Assembly: GCF_900496975.1 (NCBI RefSeq)
Contig: NZ_UFQC01000014.1
Coordinates: 1-64,000 of the forward strand
Source of the DNA: Achromobacter veterisilvae
GTDB taxonomy: Bacteria > Pseudomonadota > Gammaproteobacteria > Burkholderiales > Burkholderiaceae_B
Direction of reading: 5' to 3'
DNA length: 64,000 nt
Shown: positions 46,186-55,286 of the stretch, piece by piece
Layout of the letters: every line of letters starts with the position of its first letter
Numbering within the stretch: the first letter of the stretch is position 1
Made by a program: the position numbers and the translations under genes
The notes under the pieces: generated by a model
What the model saw: the letters and a program-made list of their open reading frames with translations, nothing else
Databases searched by the model: none
Told to the model about the DNA's origin: nothing

Positions 46186-47544
46186 TCAGCGGGCCGTCTG
46201 GATCTCTTTGAAAGCGGCCAGGACATCGTCCAGGTCCGCGTCCGGCAAAGCGGCCGCGAATCGTTCGATGCGGTCGTAGGCGCGTTGCGCCACGCCGGTT
46301 TCCTCGCCGATGCCGCGCACGAGCGTCGATACACGGGCCCGGTCGTAGCTGTATTCGGTATGGTCGGTGTCCATCCGCAGGATGGAGGGGGGCTCGCCAT
46401 TGCCCGTATCGGCCTCCAGGCGGCAGGCCAGCAAACCCAGCGATTCGTCGGCATGGAGCGTGATCCGGGGGATCAGGCCCTTGACGGCCGCGTCGTCGAA
46501 ATCCGCCATGCGCGCGATGGTCGGCGCGCCGTGCAGCAATGTCGTGGCCACGCAGAACTGCGTGCTCATCAGCGTCCCGGAAACGCTCTGGAACGGCCCT
46601 TCCTTGTCCATGCCCGCATAACCCACGACGGTGGGATTGAGGTAGACCCGCAAGCCCCGCAAGCCGTCCATCCGGTCGCCCAGCCGTTCGCGCAACAACA
46701 GGCTGGCGCGCACCGGCGTCTGGTTGAGCGCGCACACGGGATAGGGCTTGAACGTGACTTTGAGCAGGGACCAGTCCCTGCCCAATCCGCCGGCGATGGC
46801 ATCGGCATCGCACTCGGTCCGGACGAAGGCGCGCGTGAAGCCGGCGTGCCCCTCGAAGGCGCCGGCCGCCGACACCGAACCGTTGGCCGCGAGCGTCGCG
46901 GCCGCCAGGCCGTTGCGCCCCGCCATGCCGACCTGATAGCGCCACTCGTCGGTGCCGTCTCCGAATGATTGCAGGATGCCGCCCGTGAACGAGGCGGCAT
47001 TGGACAGGGCCGCCGCGGTCCGCTCCACGGACAAGCGCCACAGCCGCGCCGTGGCCGCCGCGGCCGCGATCGTTCCGTAGAGCGGCGACGCGCGCAGTCC
47101 CGCCGCCGTGGTCCGCGCCGAATAGGCGGACTCCAGCGCGCCGCCCACTTCATATCCCGCCACCAGCGCCGGCAGGAAATCCTCCATGCGCCCTTCCCCC
47201 CGCTCCACCAGCGCGGTCAGCAGCGGCAGCAGGATGGCGCCGAAATGCGCCACGCCGCAGGTGTCCTCCTGGGCCCGGCCATGGAACAACGCGGCGTTGG
47301 CCAGCGCCGCGCCGGCGACAGTGCTGCGGCGGCCGCTGCCCAGCAGCGTGGCGCCGTCCGGACGCTCGCCGTCCATGGCCAGCGCGGCGCGCTCGGCCAC
47401 GCCGAAAAACGGCGTGGGATGCGAACCCAGCGCGATGCCGTAGCCGTTGAGCACGCAGGCCCGGGCTTTTTCGATCACCGATTGCGGCAGGTTCCCCATG
47501 GCAAGCTGCGCGGAAAATTCCGCGAATCGTCCGGCCAAACGCAT
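46186..47544 (-). CDS. MmgE/PrpD family protein
   Basis: A 452-residue member of the 2-methylcitrate dehydratase/aconitate decarboxylase superfamily. Typical segments are NGYGIALGSHPTPFFGVAER near residue 33, NAALFHGRAQEDT, and GLRASPLYGTIAAAAATA. Middle-region GMAGRNGLAAATLAANG and the lid domain (YPVCALNQTPVRA) are also seen. Family reactions include dehydration, decarboxylation and epimerisation of carboxylic acids, so the role cannot be fixed. Its place between a CoA ligase and a Liv importer in a catabolic operon suggests an acid isomerisation or dehydration step outside the methylcitrate cycle. Confidence 0.87.
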   Translation of the reverse strand: MRLAGRFAEFSAQLAMGNLPQSVIEKARACVLNGYGIALGSHPTPFFGVAERAALAMDGERPDGATLLGSGRRSTVAGAALANAALFHGRAQEDTCGVAHFGAILLPLLTALVERGEGRMEDFLPALVAGYEVGGALESAYSARTTAAGLRASPLYGTIAAAAATARLWRLSVERTAAALSNAASFTGGILQSFGDGTDEWRYQVGMAGRNGLAAATLAANGSVSAAGAFEGHAGFTRAFVRTECDADAIAGGLGRDWSLLKVTFKPYPVCALNQTPVRASLLLRERLGDRMDGLRGLRVYLNPTVVGYAGMDKEGPFQSVSGTLMSTQFCVATTLLHGAPTIARMADFDDAAVKGLIPRITLHADESLGLLACRLEADTGNGEPPSILRMDTDHTEYSYDRARVSTLVRGIGEETGVAQRAYDRIERFAAALPDADLDDVLAAFKEIQTAR

Positions 47545-47587
47545 GATGTCTTCCCCTTTTCTGTCCTGCCCGCTCCCCGATGGAGCG

Positions 47588-49081
47588 TCAGGCGTTGTAC
47601 TGGTCCCGCAGCACCCGCTTGAGGACTTTCCCGGACGGATTGCGGGGCAGCTCCTCCACGATCTTCAACTCGCGCGGCACCTTGAAGTTGGCGACGCGCT
47701 TGCGGCAATGGCGATCGATCTCCTCCAGCGTCAACGTCTGACCGGGATTGAGCACCACGACGGCGGTGATGCGCTCGCCCCATTTCTCGTCATGCACGCC
47801 GATGACGGCGGCTTCGGCGATCTGCGGCATTTCGTACAGGACGGCCTCGACCTCGCTGGAAGCCACGTTCTCGGCGCCGGTCAGGATCATGTCCTTGCTG
47901 CGGTCGGTCACGAACAGAAAGCCTTCGTCATCCAGGTAGCCCACGTCGCCGCTGCGCAACCAGCCGCCGAAAAAAGCCTCGGCGGTTTTTTCGGGCGCGT
48001 TCCAGTACCCCCGGGTCACCTTGGGCCCCCGCACGCAGATTTCGCCTATCTGGCCGGCCGGCAGCCAGCGTCCTTCGTGATCGGCGATGCGGATTTCCAC
48101 GTGCGGCAGGGCGCGGCCGGTGGAGCCGATCTTCTCGATCTCGCGGCCCGGCTCCATCAGCGTGTCCCCGCTGCAGGTCTCCGTCATGCCGAAACCGTCG
48201 ATGAAGCGGCCATGGGTGAACACGCGGGTAAAGTCGCGGATGCGGGATTCGGGCGTCTTCTCGCCGCCGGCGATGCACCAGCCGAAGGTCTCCAGGGCGA
48301 ACCGCTCGGGATTCGGCACGGCCAGCACGCGGCTGAGCATCACGGGCGCCATCCATCCGCAGGTCAGGCGATGGCGTTCGATCGACGCGAGCACGGCCTC
48401 CGGATCGAACTCACGGTGCACGCACAGCGTGCCGCCCACCCAAAGCACCGCGATGCCCGGCAGGTCGAACGCCCCGACGTGGTACAGCGGCCCGACCACC
48501 AGCAGCCGCTCCTTGCTGGTCAGCCCGAGCGCGATGACGTGGTCGATCGACTTCCAGTGGATGTTGCCGTAGGAATGCATCACCCCCTTCGGCCTGGAAG
48601 TGGTGCCCGACGTGTACATCAGGCGCACCAGGTCGTGCTCCGCCGTGGCGGCCTGCTCGGGAACGGCCAGGCCAGGCTCGGCCAGGCGGCGCGAATCGGC
48701 CTGGGCCGCGGCATCGACAATCACCTTGGGCGTTTCCAGCGCCACGATTTCCGGAAATTCGTCATCCACGAACAACAGCTTGGCGTTGGCGTCTTCCAGT
48801 ATGTAGCCGGCCTCCGGGGCCGCCAACCGATAGTTGATCGGCAAAAAGACCGCCCCGAGATAGCTGGCGGCGAAGGCGAGTTCCAGGAAGGCGGCGCTGT
48901 TCTTCATGAACAGGGCCACGACGTCGTTGCGGCCGACGCCGCGCGACTGGAGCAGGGCCGCCGCCTGGCGGATCCGCTCCTGGAAGTCGGCGTAGCTTAT
49001 CGCCTCGTCCCGGTAGATGATGGCTGCGCGATCGGGCTCGCGCCGGGCGTGATACGCAATCGATGCGCTCAGGTTGAACAT
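47588..49081 (-). CDS. AMP-forming acyl-CoA ligase
   Basis: A 497-residue adenylating enzyme. The P-loop is YTSGTTSRPKGVMHSYGN. The adenylation core includes GMTETCSGD and GYWNAPEKTAEAF, then GWLRSGDVGYLDDEGFLFVTDR. The catalytic lysine is in the C-terminal PSGKVLKRVLRD. It activates a carboxylic acid to its CoA ester with ATP, the likely entry step for the imported acid. It resembles the medium-chain/aryl-acid ligase group, but the acyl pocket cannot be read by eye. Gap to the MmgE/PrpD gene is 43 bases. Confidence 0.92.
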   Translation of the reverse strand: MFNLSASIAYHARREPDRAAIIYRDEAISYADFQERIRQAAALLQSRGVGRNDVVALFMKNSAAFLELAFAASYLGAVFLPINYRLAAPEAGYILEDANAKLLFVDDEFPEIVALETPKVIVDAAAQADSRRLAEPGLAVPEQAATAEHDLVRLMYTSGTTSRPKGVMHSYGNIHWKSIDHVIALGLTSKERLLVVGPLYHVGAFDLPGIAVLWVGGTLCVHREFDPEAVLASIERHRLTCGWMAPVMLSRVLAVPNPERFALETFGWCIAGGEKTPESRIRDFTRVFTHGRFIDGFGMTETCSGDTLMEPGREIEKIGSTGRALPHVEIRIADHEGRWLPAGQIGEICVRGPKVTRGYWNAPEKTAEAFFGGWLRSGDVGYLDDEGFLFVTDRSKDMILTGAENVASSEVEAVLYEMPQIAEAAVIGVHDEKWGERITAVVVLNPGQTLTLEEIDRHCRKRVANFKVPRELKIVEELPRNPSGKVLKRVLRDQYNA

Positions 49082-49156
49082 GTTGGGTCTCCCTTGGATG
49101 GCGGCTCAGTGCGCGGGTAGCGGCCGGAGCCGGTCCCGCGTCTCGATTGTGCAGGT

Positions 49157-50332
49157 TCAGTACGATTTCGGCATGCCGAGGTCGTGAATGGCGATGTAGT
49201 TCAGGATCATCTCCTCGGATACCGGCGCAAACTTGAACAGGCGGGCGTCGCGCCACAGCCGCTCGACGTGGAATTCGCGCGCATAGCCCATGCCGCCCAT
49301 GGTCTGCATACTGCGTTCGATGGCATGGCTGGCCGCTTGCGAGCCGATGAGCTTGGCGATGTTGGCCTCGGTTCCGTACGGCAGCCCCTGGTCGCACAGG
49401 GCGGCGGCGTTCAGGTTCATGAGACGGGCGCACTGCAATTCGGCGTGCGACTGGGCCAGGGGAAACTGCAAGCCCTGGTAGGCGCTGATGGGCTTGCCGC
49501 CGAATACCTTGCGATCGTTGGCGTACTGCACCGCCAGGCGTTCAGCCAGGCGGCCCGCCCCGACCAGGCTGGCCGTCGTCACGATGCGCTCGGTATTGAG
49601 CACATCCAGAAGTTCGCGGAACCCCTTGTCCAGCGTGCCGACCAGTTCATGCGGTTCGATACGGACGTTGTCGAAGAACACCGAGCAGGCGCTGAGGGTC
49701 TGCGTGCCGACCTTGTCGATGGAAGAATAGGTCAGGCCCTCTCGCTCGACGTCGATGATGAACATCGAGATGCCGTCGGTGGGCCGCGCGCCTTCGACCG
49801 GCTTGGCGGTGCGGGCCACGACCAGCATTTTCTGCGCGGCGTCCACCGCGGTGATCCAGATCTTGCGGCCGTCCAGTCTCCAGCCGCCGTCCGGCTGCGC
49901 TTCGGCGAAGCTCTTCATGGCCAGCGTATTGGTGCCGGCGTCCGGCTCGGTGAGCGCCATGCAGAAATTGATCTGCCCGCCTATCAGCCCGGGCAGCAGC
50001 TCGCGCTTCATCCGTTCGCTGCCGAACCTGGAAATGGGCACGCCCCCGAATATCGGATTGATCATGAACAACTGGCCCAGCGTCGAACCACCGCCGCCCG
50101 CCGAAAGCTCTTCGACGATCAGCGCCAGTTCCACCATGCCCAGGCCGGACCCGCCATGCGCCTCCGGCAATGCGGCGCCCGCGAGGCCGGCGTCGCAAAT
50201 GGCCTGCCAGCATTCCTGCGGAAAGGCCTTCTCGCGGTCCTGTTCGTACCAGTAGTCCACGCCGTAGGTTTCGCCGATCCGGCGCGCGGTCTCGACGATC
50301 AGCTTCTGCTCGTCCGAAAGCGAAAAATCCAT
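49157..50332 (-). CDS. Acyl-CoA dehydrogenase
   Basis: A 391-residue flavoenzyme of the acyl-CoA dehydrogenase fold. The FAD/substrate segments are FCMALTEPDAGTNTLAMKSF and WRLDGRKIWITAVDAAQ. The C-terminus reads MQTMGGMGYAREFHVERLWRD, then FAPVSEEMILNYIA. The usual catalytic EGT is replaced by a VSEEM context, where one of the glutamates can serve as base. It should introduce an alpha-beta double bond in the acyl-CoA made by the ligase. It starts five bases after the E2 stop. Confidence 0.9.
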   Translation of the reverse strand: MDFSLSDEQKLIVETARRIGETYGVDYWYEQDREKAFPQECWQAICDAGLAGAALPEAHGGSGLGMVELALIVEELSAGGGGSTLGQLFMINPIFGGVPISRFGSERMKRELLPGLIGGQINFCMALTEPDAGTNTLAMKSFAEAQPDGGWRLDGRKIWITAVDAAQKMLVVARTAKPVEGARPTDGISMFIIDVEREGLTYSSIDKVGTQTLSACSVFFDNVRIEPHELVGTLDKGFRELLDVLNTERIVTTASLVGAGRLAERLAVQYANDRKVFGGKPISAYQGLQFPLAQSHAELQCARLMNLNAAALCDQGLPYGTEANIAKLIGSQAASHAIERSMQTMGGMGYAREFHVERLWRDARLFKFAPVSEEMILNYIAIHDLGMPKSY

Positions 50333-50337
50333 GGGGT

Positions 50338-51522
50338 CTATCCTTGAGTCTGGGTGCGCAGCAGCCGGTACGGGTCCTGCAGCAGGTCGATGACGTAATT
50401 GAGGAATTTCAGGGCGCCGGCGCCGTCGTGCAGCCGGTGGTCCGCGGCCAGCACCAGGCCCATTTCGCGCTTGAGCGCCGGCGCGCCTTGCGCGTCGGGG
50501 CGGAAAACGTCCCGCACGCTGCCGACTCCGAGAATCGCCGACTGCGGCGGATTGATGATCGGCGTCATGTAGGTGACGTTGAACATGCCCGCGTTGGAGA
50601 TGGAGATCGCGCCGCCGTTCATGTCCGCGTGCGTGGCGTTTCCGCTTCGAACGCGTTCGAGCAAGCCGTCGGACTGCCGGGCGATCCCGTCCAGCGTCGC
50701 CGCGGCCAGGCCATGCAGCACAGGCGCCATCAATCCACGCTCGGTGGAGACCGCCACCCCGACATCGACCTCATCGAACTGGACAATCTGGCCGTCGCTC
50801 CAGATGCGGTTCTGCTGCGGCAGCGCCGCCAACGCGCGGGCCACGGCCGCGATAACGAAATGGTTCAGCGTCAGCCTGGGCGCGCCAGGCTGATCGTTCA
50901 GGCGGCGCCGCAAGTCAAGCAGCTCGCCGATCTCGGCCTCCGCCGCCAGGTAGAAATGCGGAACCTGCTTGGCCTGCGTCATCCGCCTGGCCATGGACTG
51001 CACCAGCCCGCTGGCGGCGACGCGCTGCCCGCGCTCCTGGAGCGGGGCTTCCGGCGCCGGCGCCTTCGCGTGGCGGACGTCCGCCGCCTTGATGCGCCCG
51101 CCCGGCCCCGTGCCGACGACCCCGGCAAGGTCCAGGTCCATTTCGCGGGCCAGGCGCCGCGCCAGCGGCGTGGCCACGATCCTGCCGCCCGTAGCGGGCG
51201 CGGGCGGGACGGCCGGCACGCTCGCCGCGGGCGACTCGGCCGGGGCGGATCCGCCCGGTTCCTGCACGGCCTGCTGGCCCGGCCCCGTCCAGTGGGCGAC
51301 CACCGCGCCGACCGGCACCGTTTCCCCCGCGGGAACGAGAATCTCGCCGATCAGGCCGTCGGCTTCCGCGGCGATCTCGTTGGCCACCTTGTCCGTCTCC
51401 ACCACGAACAGGGGATCGCCAGCCTTGACCTGATCGCCGGCCGCCACGCACCATTCGATCAGCATGCCCTCCGTCATGGTCAGGCCGAGCTTGGGCATCA
51501 GGAGGTCGTTCAACGGGCTCAT
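50338..51522 (-). CDS. Dihydrolipoamide acyltransferase (E2 of a 2-oxo acid / acetoin dehydrogenase complex)
   Basis: A 394-residue E2. The single lipoyl domain (about 5-77) has the lipoylated lysine at residue 45 in VETDKVANEI. An Ala/Pro-rich linker and a peripheral-subunit-binding domain follow (ATPLARRLAREMDLDL, GTGPGGRI). The catalytic domain ends with DHRLHDGAGALKFL, containing the active His and Asp (HRxxDG). It passes an acyl group from E1 to CoA. With the E1 alpha, E1 beta and E3 of the same operon it makes a full complex. Which 2-oxo acid or acyloin is cleaved is unknown. Confidence 0.92.
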   Translation of the reverse strand: MSPLNDLLMPKLGLTMTEGMLIEWCVAAGDQVKAGDPLFVVETDKVANEIAAEADGLIGEILVPAGETVPVGAVVAHWTGPGQQAVQEPGGSAPAESPAASVPAVPPAPATGGRIVATPLARRLAREMDLDLAGVVGTGPGGRIKAADVRHAKAPAPEAPLQERGQRVAASGLVQSMARRMTQAKQVPHFYLAAEAEIGELLDLRRRLNDQPGAPRLTLNHFVIAAVARALAALPQQNRIWSDGQIVQFDEVDVGVAVSTERGLMAPVLHGLAAATLDGIARQSDGLLERVRSGNATHADMNGGAISISNAGMFNVTYMTPIINPPQSAILGVGSVRDVFRPDAQGAPALKREMGLVLAADHRLHDGAGALKFLNYVIDLLQDPYRLLRTQTQG

Positions 51523-51525
51523 GGG

Positions 51526-52311
51526 TTACTGCCCCGTAAAGCGCGCTTCGCGCTTTTCGAGAAACGCGCCGACGCCTTCGTGCGCATCGCGCGTATCCAG
51601 CACCAGCCCTATCATGGCCTGCTCGTGCGCCAGCGCGTTGGCCAGCGGCATGTCCGCGCCGTCGCGCAGCGTGCGCTTGAGCAACTTGAGCACCAGCGGC
51701 GATTTGCCGGCGATCTGGCCGGCCAGCGCGAGGGTTTCCTCCATGAGCTGGCTTTGCGGCACCACCCGGTTGGCCAGGCCGATGCTTACGGCCTCGGCGG
51801 CGCCGATGCGCCCGCCGGTGAACATCAACGCCTTGGCCACGCAGGGAGAAACCTGCCGGATGATGCGTTGCGTCCCGCCCGCCCCCGGGAACAGGCCCAG
51901 GTTGATCTCGGTGAGCGCGATCATGGCGCTGTCCGCCAGGATGCGCAGGTCCATTGCGAGCAACAGTTCGGTGCCGCCGCCGAGGGCCCATCCATTGACC
52001 GCGGCGATCGTGGGCTTGTCGCTGATTTCGATGCGCCGGAATACGCGGTGGATGTCTTCGGCGAATTCCTGGTAGTGGGCCAGCCCCTGGCGCGAATTCA
52101 GGTCCGCCAGGTCGCCGCCGGCCACGAAGGATTTGTCTCCCGCCCCGGTAATGACGATGACGCGGCATTCGTCGTTGGCCTCCAGCGCGGCGAACGCCTG
52201 CTCCAACTGGAGCAGCGTCGACGTATCGAGCGCATTGTGCAGCTTCGGCCGGTTGATGGTGAGGATGCCGACGCGGTTGCGGATTTCGGCAAGGATGCTT
52301 GATTCGTTCAT
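51526..52311 (-). CDS. Enoyl-CoA hydratase/isomerase family protein
   Basis: A 261-residue crotonase. The oxyanion-hole segments are KSFVAGGDLADL and NGWALGGGTELLLAMD. Both catalytic glutamates are present (GGTELLLA and IALTEINLGLFPGAGGTQR), so it should be a true hydratase. It is placed between E1 beta and E2, with only three bases to the E2 start and 14 bases after E1 beta. It should hydrate the enoyl-CoA made by the acyl-CoA dehydrogenase of the same operon. Confidence 0.92.
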   Translation of the reverse strand: MNESSILAEIRNRVGILTINRPKLHNALDTSTLLQLEQAFAALEANDECRVIVITGAGDKSFVAGGDLADLNSRQGLAHYQEFAEDIHRVFRRIEISDKPTIAAVNGWALGGGTELLLAMDLRILADSAMIALTEINLGLFPGAGGTQRIIRQVSPCVAKALMFTGGRIGAAEAVSIGLANRVVPQSQLMEETLALAGQIAGKSPLVLKLLKRTLRDGADMPLANALAHEQAMIGLVLDTRDAHEGVGAFLEKREARFTGQ

Positions 52312-52325
52312 GCTGTCTCCTGGAG

Positions 52326-53300
52326 TCAGGCGCAGAGCTTGCGCGCGGCCGCGATGACGTCGGCCTCTTGGGGCTGATACTGTTCTTCAAGCGCTGGGGC
52401 GAACGGCACCGGAACGAAGGGCGCGGCGACACGGACGATGGGCGCGTCCAGCTCGTCGAAGCCGATATCCGCCATGCGCGCGGCGATTTCGGCGCCCACG
52501 CCGAATGCCTCGACGGCTTCGTGCACGATGAGCAGCCGATGCGTGCGGCGCAGCGAGGCAAGCACCGCCTGCTCGTCCCAGGGCTGGATGCTGCGCAGGT
52601 CCAGGACCTCCGCTTCAATACCGTCGGCGGCCAGCGCTTCGGCGGCGCGCAACACCTTGTGCACCGTCGCGCCGTAGCTGACCACCGTCAGGTCGCGTCC
52701 CGCGCGGGCCAGCCGCGCCTGGCCCAGGGGAATCGGTCCCGCATCCTCCGCCACTTCGCCCTTCAGGGCGTACAGGGCCTTGTTCTCCACGAAGACCACC
52801 GGGTCCGGATCCCGGATCGCGGATTTCAGCAGGCCATAGGCATCGGCGGGATTGCTGGGGCACACCACTTTCAGGCCCGGGATATGCGCGAACCAGGCTT
52901 CCAGGCATTGGGAATGCTGCGGGCCCGCGCTGATGCCGCCGCCGTGCGGCGTACGCACCACCATCGGCACGCTGGCCTGCCCGCCGAACATGAACCGCGC
53001 CTTGGCGGCCTGGTTGACCAGCGCGTCCATGGCCAGCGTCATGAAATCCATGAACATGATTTCGAGCACGGGCCGCAGGCCGGACAAGGCCGCGCCGACG
53101 GCGGCGTTGGCCATCGCCGCCTCGGAGATCGGGGTGTCCCGGATGCGGTCCGGACCGAAGCGGGCATGCAGGCCACGCGTCACGCCGAACGGCCCGCCCG
53201 CCTCCGCGATGTCTTCCCCGAACAGGAACACCGCGGGGTCTTCCTCCATGCACTCGGCCAACGCGCGGTTGATGGCATGGGCAAAACGAAGTTCGGCCAT
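52326..53300 (-). CDS. 2-oxo acid / acetoin dehydrogenase E1 component, beta subunit
   Basis: A 324-residue E1 beta subunit. It begins AELRFAHAINRALAECMEED and has FLFGEDIAEAGGPFGVTRGL, RIRDTPISEAAMANAAVGAA and VVRTPHGGGISAGPQHSQCLEAW in shortened order; the C-domain includes LLIVHEAVEAFGVGAEIAA. The ATG follows the E1 alpha stop by a single base. AcoB- and PdhB-like proteins cannot be told apart safely by eye. The short E1 alpha/E1 beta arrangement is shared by acetoin and branched-chain complexes. Confidence 0.92.
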   Translation of the reverse strand: MAELRFAHAINRALAECMEEDPAVFLFGEDIAEAGGPFGVTRGLHARFGPDRIRDTPISEAAMANAAVGAALSGLRPVLEIMFMDFMTLAMDALVNQAAKARFMFGGQASVPMVVRTPHGGGISAGPQHSQCLEAWFAHIPGLKVVCPSNPADAYGLLKSAIRDPDPVVFVENKALYALKGEVAEDAGPIPLGQARLARAGRDLTVVSYGATVHKVLRAAEALAADGIEAEVLDLRSIQPWDEQAVLASLRRTHRLLIVHEAVEAFGVGAEIAARMADIGFDELDAPIVRVAAPFVPVPFAPALEEQYQPQEADVIAAARKLCA

Positions 53301-53301
53301 C

Positions 53302-54276
53302 TCAGTTCGCCTCTGTAGTGGTGTACACATCGTCGCGGGCAGCCTGCCAGACCGGCGACCGGCCCTGGCGCGCACGCTCGACGGCCCGTTCGACCTGCGC
53401 CTGGACCTCTTCGTACGCCTGCTGGCGCTGCGACTTGGCCACGCCCCGCTTATCGAGCACCGCCTCGAAACGCGCGACCGGATCGTGTTCGCCCAGGCCT
53501 TCGATTTCCTCGGAAGGACGGTATTTCTGGGGATCGCCTTCATAGTGGCCGCGCCACCGATGGGTTATGCATTCGAGCACCCGCGGACCGTTGCCCGCGC
53601 GGATGCTCTGCACGGCCGCGCGCGCGGCGTCCGCCACCCGCAGCACGTCATTGCCGTCGATTTTTTCGTGGGGAATTGAAAAGGCGGCCGACAGTTTTTC
53701 CAGCGGCGCCACGAACTGCTTGTGGGTGGGGGAAAACTCCGCCCAACCGTTGTTCTCGCACAGGAACAGCAGCGGCAGGCGCCACAGCGAGGCCAGGTTC
53801 AGGCTTTCGTGCAGCACGCCTTCGGCCATGGCGCCATCGCCGAAGAAGGCCACCGCGACGGCATCCTTTTTCCTGACCTGATGGGCCAACGCGCTGCCCA
53901 GGGCGATCGGGATGCTTGCGCCGACGATCGCGTTGGCGCCCAGCATGCCGATGGACATATTGGCCACGTGCATCGACCCGCCGCGTCCCTTGCAGATTCC
54001 TTCGTCGCGCGCCATCAACTCCAGGAAGAACTCCTCGATATCGATGCCCTTCGCCAGCGCATGGCCATGGCCCCGATGCGTGGACGCGACCGTGTCGTCC
54101 GGCCGCAGCACCATTCCCATCGCGGCGGCGACGGCCTCCTGCCCAATGCTGAGATGGATGAACCCGGGCACCTCTCCATCGGCGAACAAGCGTCCCAGCC
54201 TGAGTTCCGCCAACCGGATGCGCAACATGCGCCGGTATGCGTCCAGCAATTGCTCTTTGTTGGCGCTAGCCACCAT
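53302..54276 (-). CDS. 2-oxo acid / acetoin dehydrogenase E1 component, alpha subunit
   Basis: A 324-residue thiamine-diphosphate subunit. The cofactor motif begins GDGAMAEGVLHESLNLAS and ends in LFLCENNGWAE. Also present are GFIHLSIGQEAVAAAM and STHRGHGHALAKG, then GRGGSMHVA. The ATG is preceded by GAGGAGG, a very strong ribosome site. It is the first gene of the long minus-strand operon. Length, RGHGH and GGSMH are the acetoin-dehydrogenase/PdhA-like pattern. The reaction is oxidative cleavage of a 2-oxo acid or acyloin with transfer of the acyl group to lipoate. Confidence 0.93.
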   Translation of the reverse strand: MVASANKEQLLDAYRRMLRIRLAELRLGRLFADGEVPGFIHLSIGQEAVAAAMGMVLRPDDTVASTHRGHGHALAKGIDIEEFFLELMARDEGICKGRGGSMHVANMSIGMLGANAIVGASIPIALGSALAHQVRKKDAVAVAFFGDGAMAEGVLHESLNLASLWRLPLLFLCENNGWAEFSPTHKQFVAPLEKLSAAFSIPHEKIDGNDVLRVADAARAAVQSIRAGNGPRVLECITHRWRGHYEGDPQKYRPSEEIEGLGEHDPVARFEAVLDKRGVAKSQRQQAYEEVQAQVERAVERARQGRSPVWQAARDDVYTTTEAN

Positions 54277-54344
54277 TGCCTCCTCGTAACCACCGCGATT
54301 TCTGAATCGAAGCGCCGGCTTGCGGCTGCTTCGTTACATATTAG

Positions 54345-54378
54345 TTATCGGTCAGTTAATTTACTAACCGGACGGTTA
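54345..54378. promoter_or_regulatory. Two TetR-like operators, 20 bp apart
   Basis: TAACCGGACGGTTA (54365-54378) is a perfect 6-2-6 palindrome. TTATCGGTCAGTTA (54345-54358) is a second site; its complement reads TAACTGACCGATAA and matches the first at the core positions TAAC-G--CG-T-A. Their centres are 20 bp apart, so both face the same side of the helix. They lie 69-102 bases upstream of the E1 alpha start. The TetR protein at the other end of the operon is the best candidate to bind them. Confidence 0.65.
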
Positions 54379-54436
54379 AATGAATGATAAGCACGGTCCC
54401 GGCGGACGTCAATCATGTTTTTTACGGAGTCGGGCC

Positions 54437-54455
54437 AGGCGGCGGACAGCCGCCT
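54437..54455 (-). terminator. Possible terminator hairpin after the IclR gene
   Basis: A 6-bp stem (AGGCGG with CCGCCT) with a seven-base loop lies 49 bases past the iclR stop on the minus strand. Further GC-rich inverted repeats lie beside it and no T-run follows. It could separate iclR from the E1 alpha promoter. The remaining sequence of this 227-base gap, apart from the two operators, shows nothing I can name. Confidence 0.3.
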
Positions 54456-54503
54456 TCCGCGCCTGCGCGGGCGCAAGGGCGCAACGTCAAGCCAGGCGGA
54501 GGA

Positions 54504-55277
54504 TCAGCCCCGGCCGCCCGAGAGCGCGCGCGTGATCAGCGCGGCGCGATCGCGCAGGTCTACTCCCAGGCGCTTGAGCGCGTCGCCGGAAAACTGCGCG
54601 CTGAAGCCGACCGCGCTGATGGCCATGGCCGGTTTGCCGAATTCGTCGAGCACGGCGGCCGAGACGGTGCTCACGCCCTTCACGTATTTGCCGGCGTCGA
54701 TCGCATAGCCGTTTTCACCCGCCTCCCGCACGCCCGCCAGGTATTCCCGGAAGGGGGGCTTGTCGTCCCAGCGCAGGCTGTCGAAACGTTGGCGCAATTC
54801 GTCCTCGTCCAAGCCCGAATGCGCCGCCATGCATCGGCCCAGCGCCGCGATGTACATGGGCAGGCGCTGGCCGACGCTCATGTGGACCCGCACCGAACTG
54901 TCGGTGTCGGCCCGGTCCACCAGCACGACGCGCTCGTTGGAGGTGCGCTGCCAGAGCGTCGCCGTAACGCCATGCACGCGCGCGATATCGCGCAGGTGCG
55001 GATGGATCAGCCTCACGTAGGAACCCTGCTCCAGCACCCCTTTGGCCAGCTCCACCAGACCCAGCGCGATGGAGTAGGTCTTGGTGGCTTCGTCGAACGT
55101 CACCAGTCCCTCGTAGACCAGCGTCTTGAGGAAGTTGTAGCAAGTGCTGGAATTGAGCTGAAGATCCCGCGCCACGCGAGTGACGCCCACGCCCGAGGGC
55201 GCCGCGCTGAGGTAGCGGAGCACGCGCAACCCGCCCACAAGCGCGCCCACGAGTTTTTCTGGCTGTTCGGTCGTCAT
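54504..55277 (-). CDS. IclR family transcriptional regulator
   Basis: A 257-residue regulator. The N-terminal winged helix has GLRVLRYLSAAPSGVGVTRV and LNSSTCYNFLKTLVYEGLV. The C-terminal IclR effector domain follows from about residue 85 (TLWQRTSNERVVLVDRAD, VSTVSAAVLDEFGKPAMAIS). I start it at the ATG at 55277; a TTG start at 55346 would run through the operator at 55287-55307. The ribosome site is weak. Motifs like the one at its own promoter occur three times in the divergent control region 4 kb away, so it probably regulates itself and both acyl-CoA degradation units. Confidence 0.88.
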   Translation of the reverse strand: MTTEQPEKLVGALVGGLRVLRYLSAAPSGVGVTRVARDLQLNSSTCYNFLKTLVYEGLVTFDEATKTYSIALGLVELAKGVLEQGSYVRLIHPHLRDIARVHGVTATLWQRTSNERVVLVDRADTDSSVRVHMSVGQRLPMYIAALGRCMAAHSGLDEDELRQRFDSLRWDDKPPFREYLAGVREAGENGYAIDAGKYVKGVSTVSAAVLDEFGKPAMAISAVGFSAQFSGDALKRLGVDLRDRAALITRALSGGRG

Positions 55278-55286
55278 TCGGAAGAC

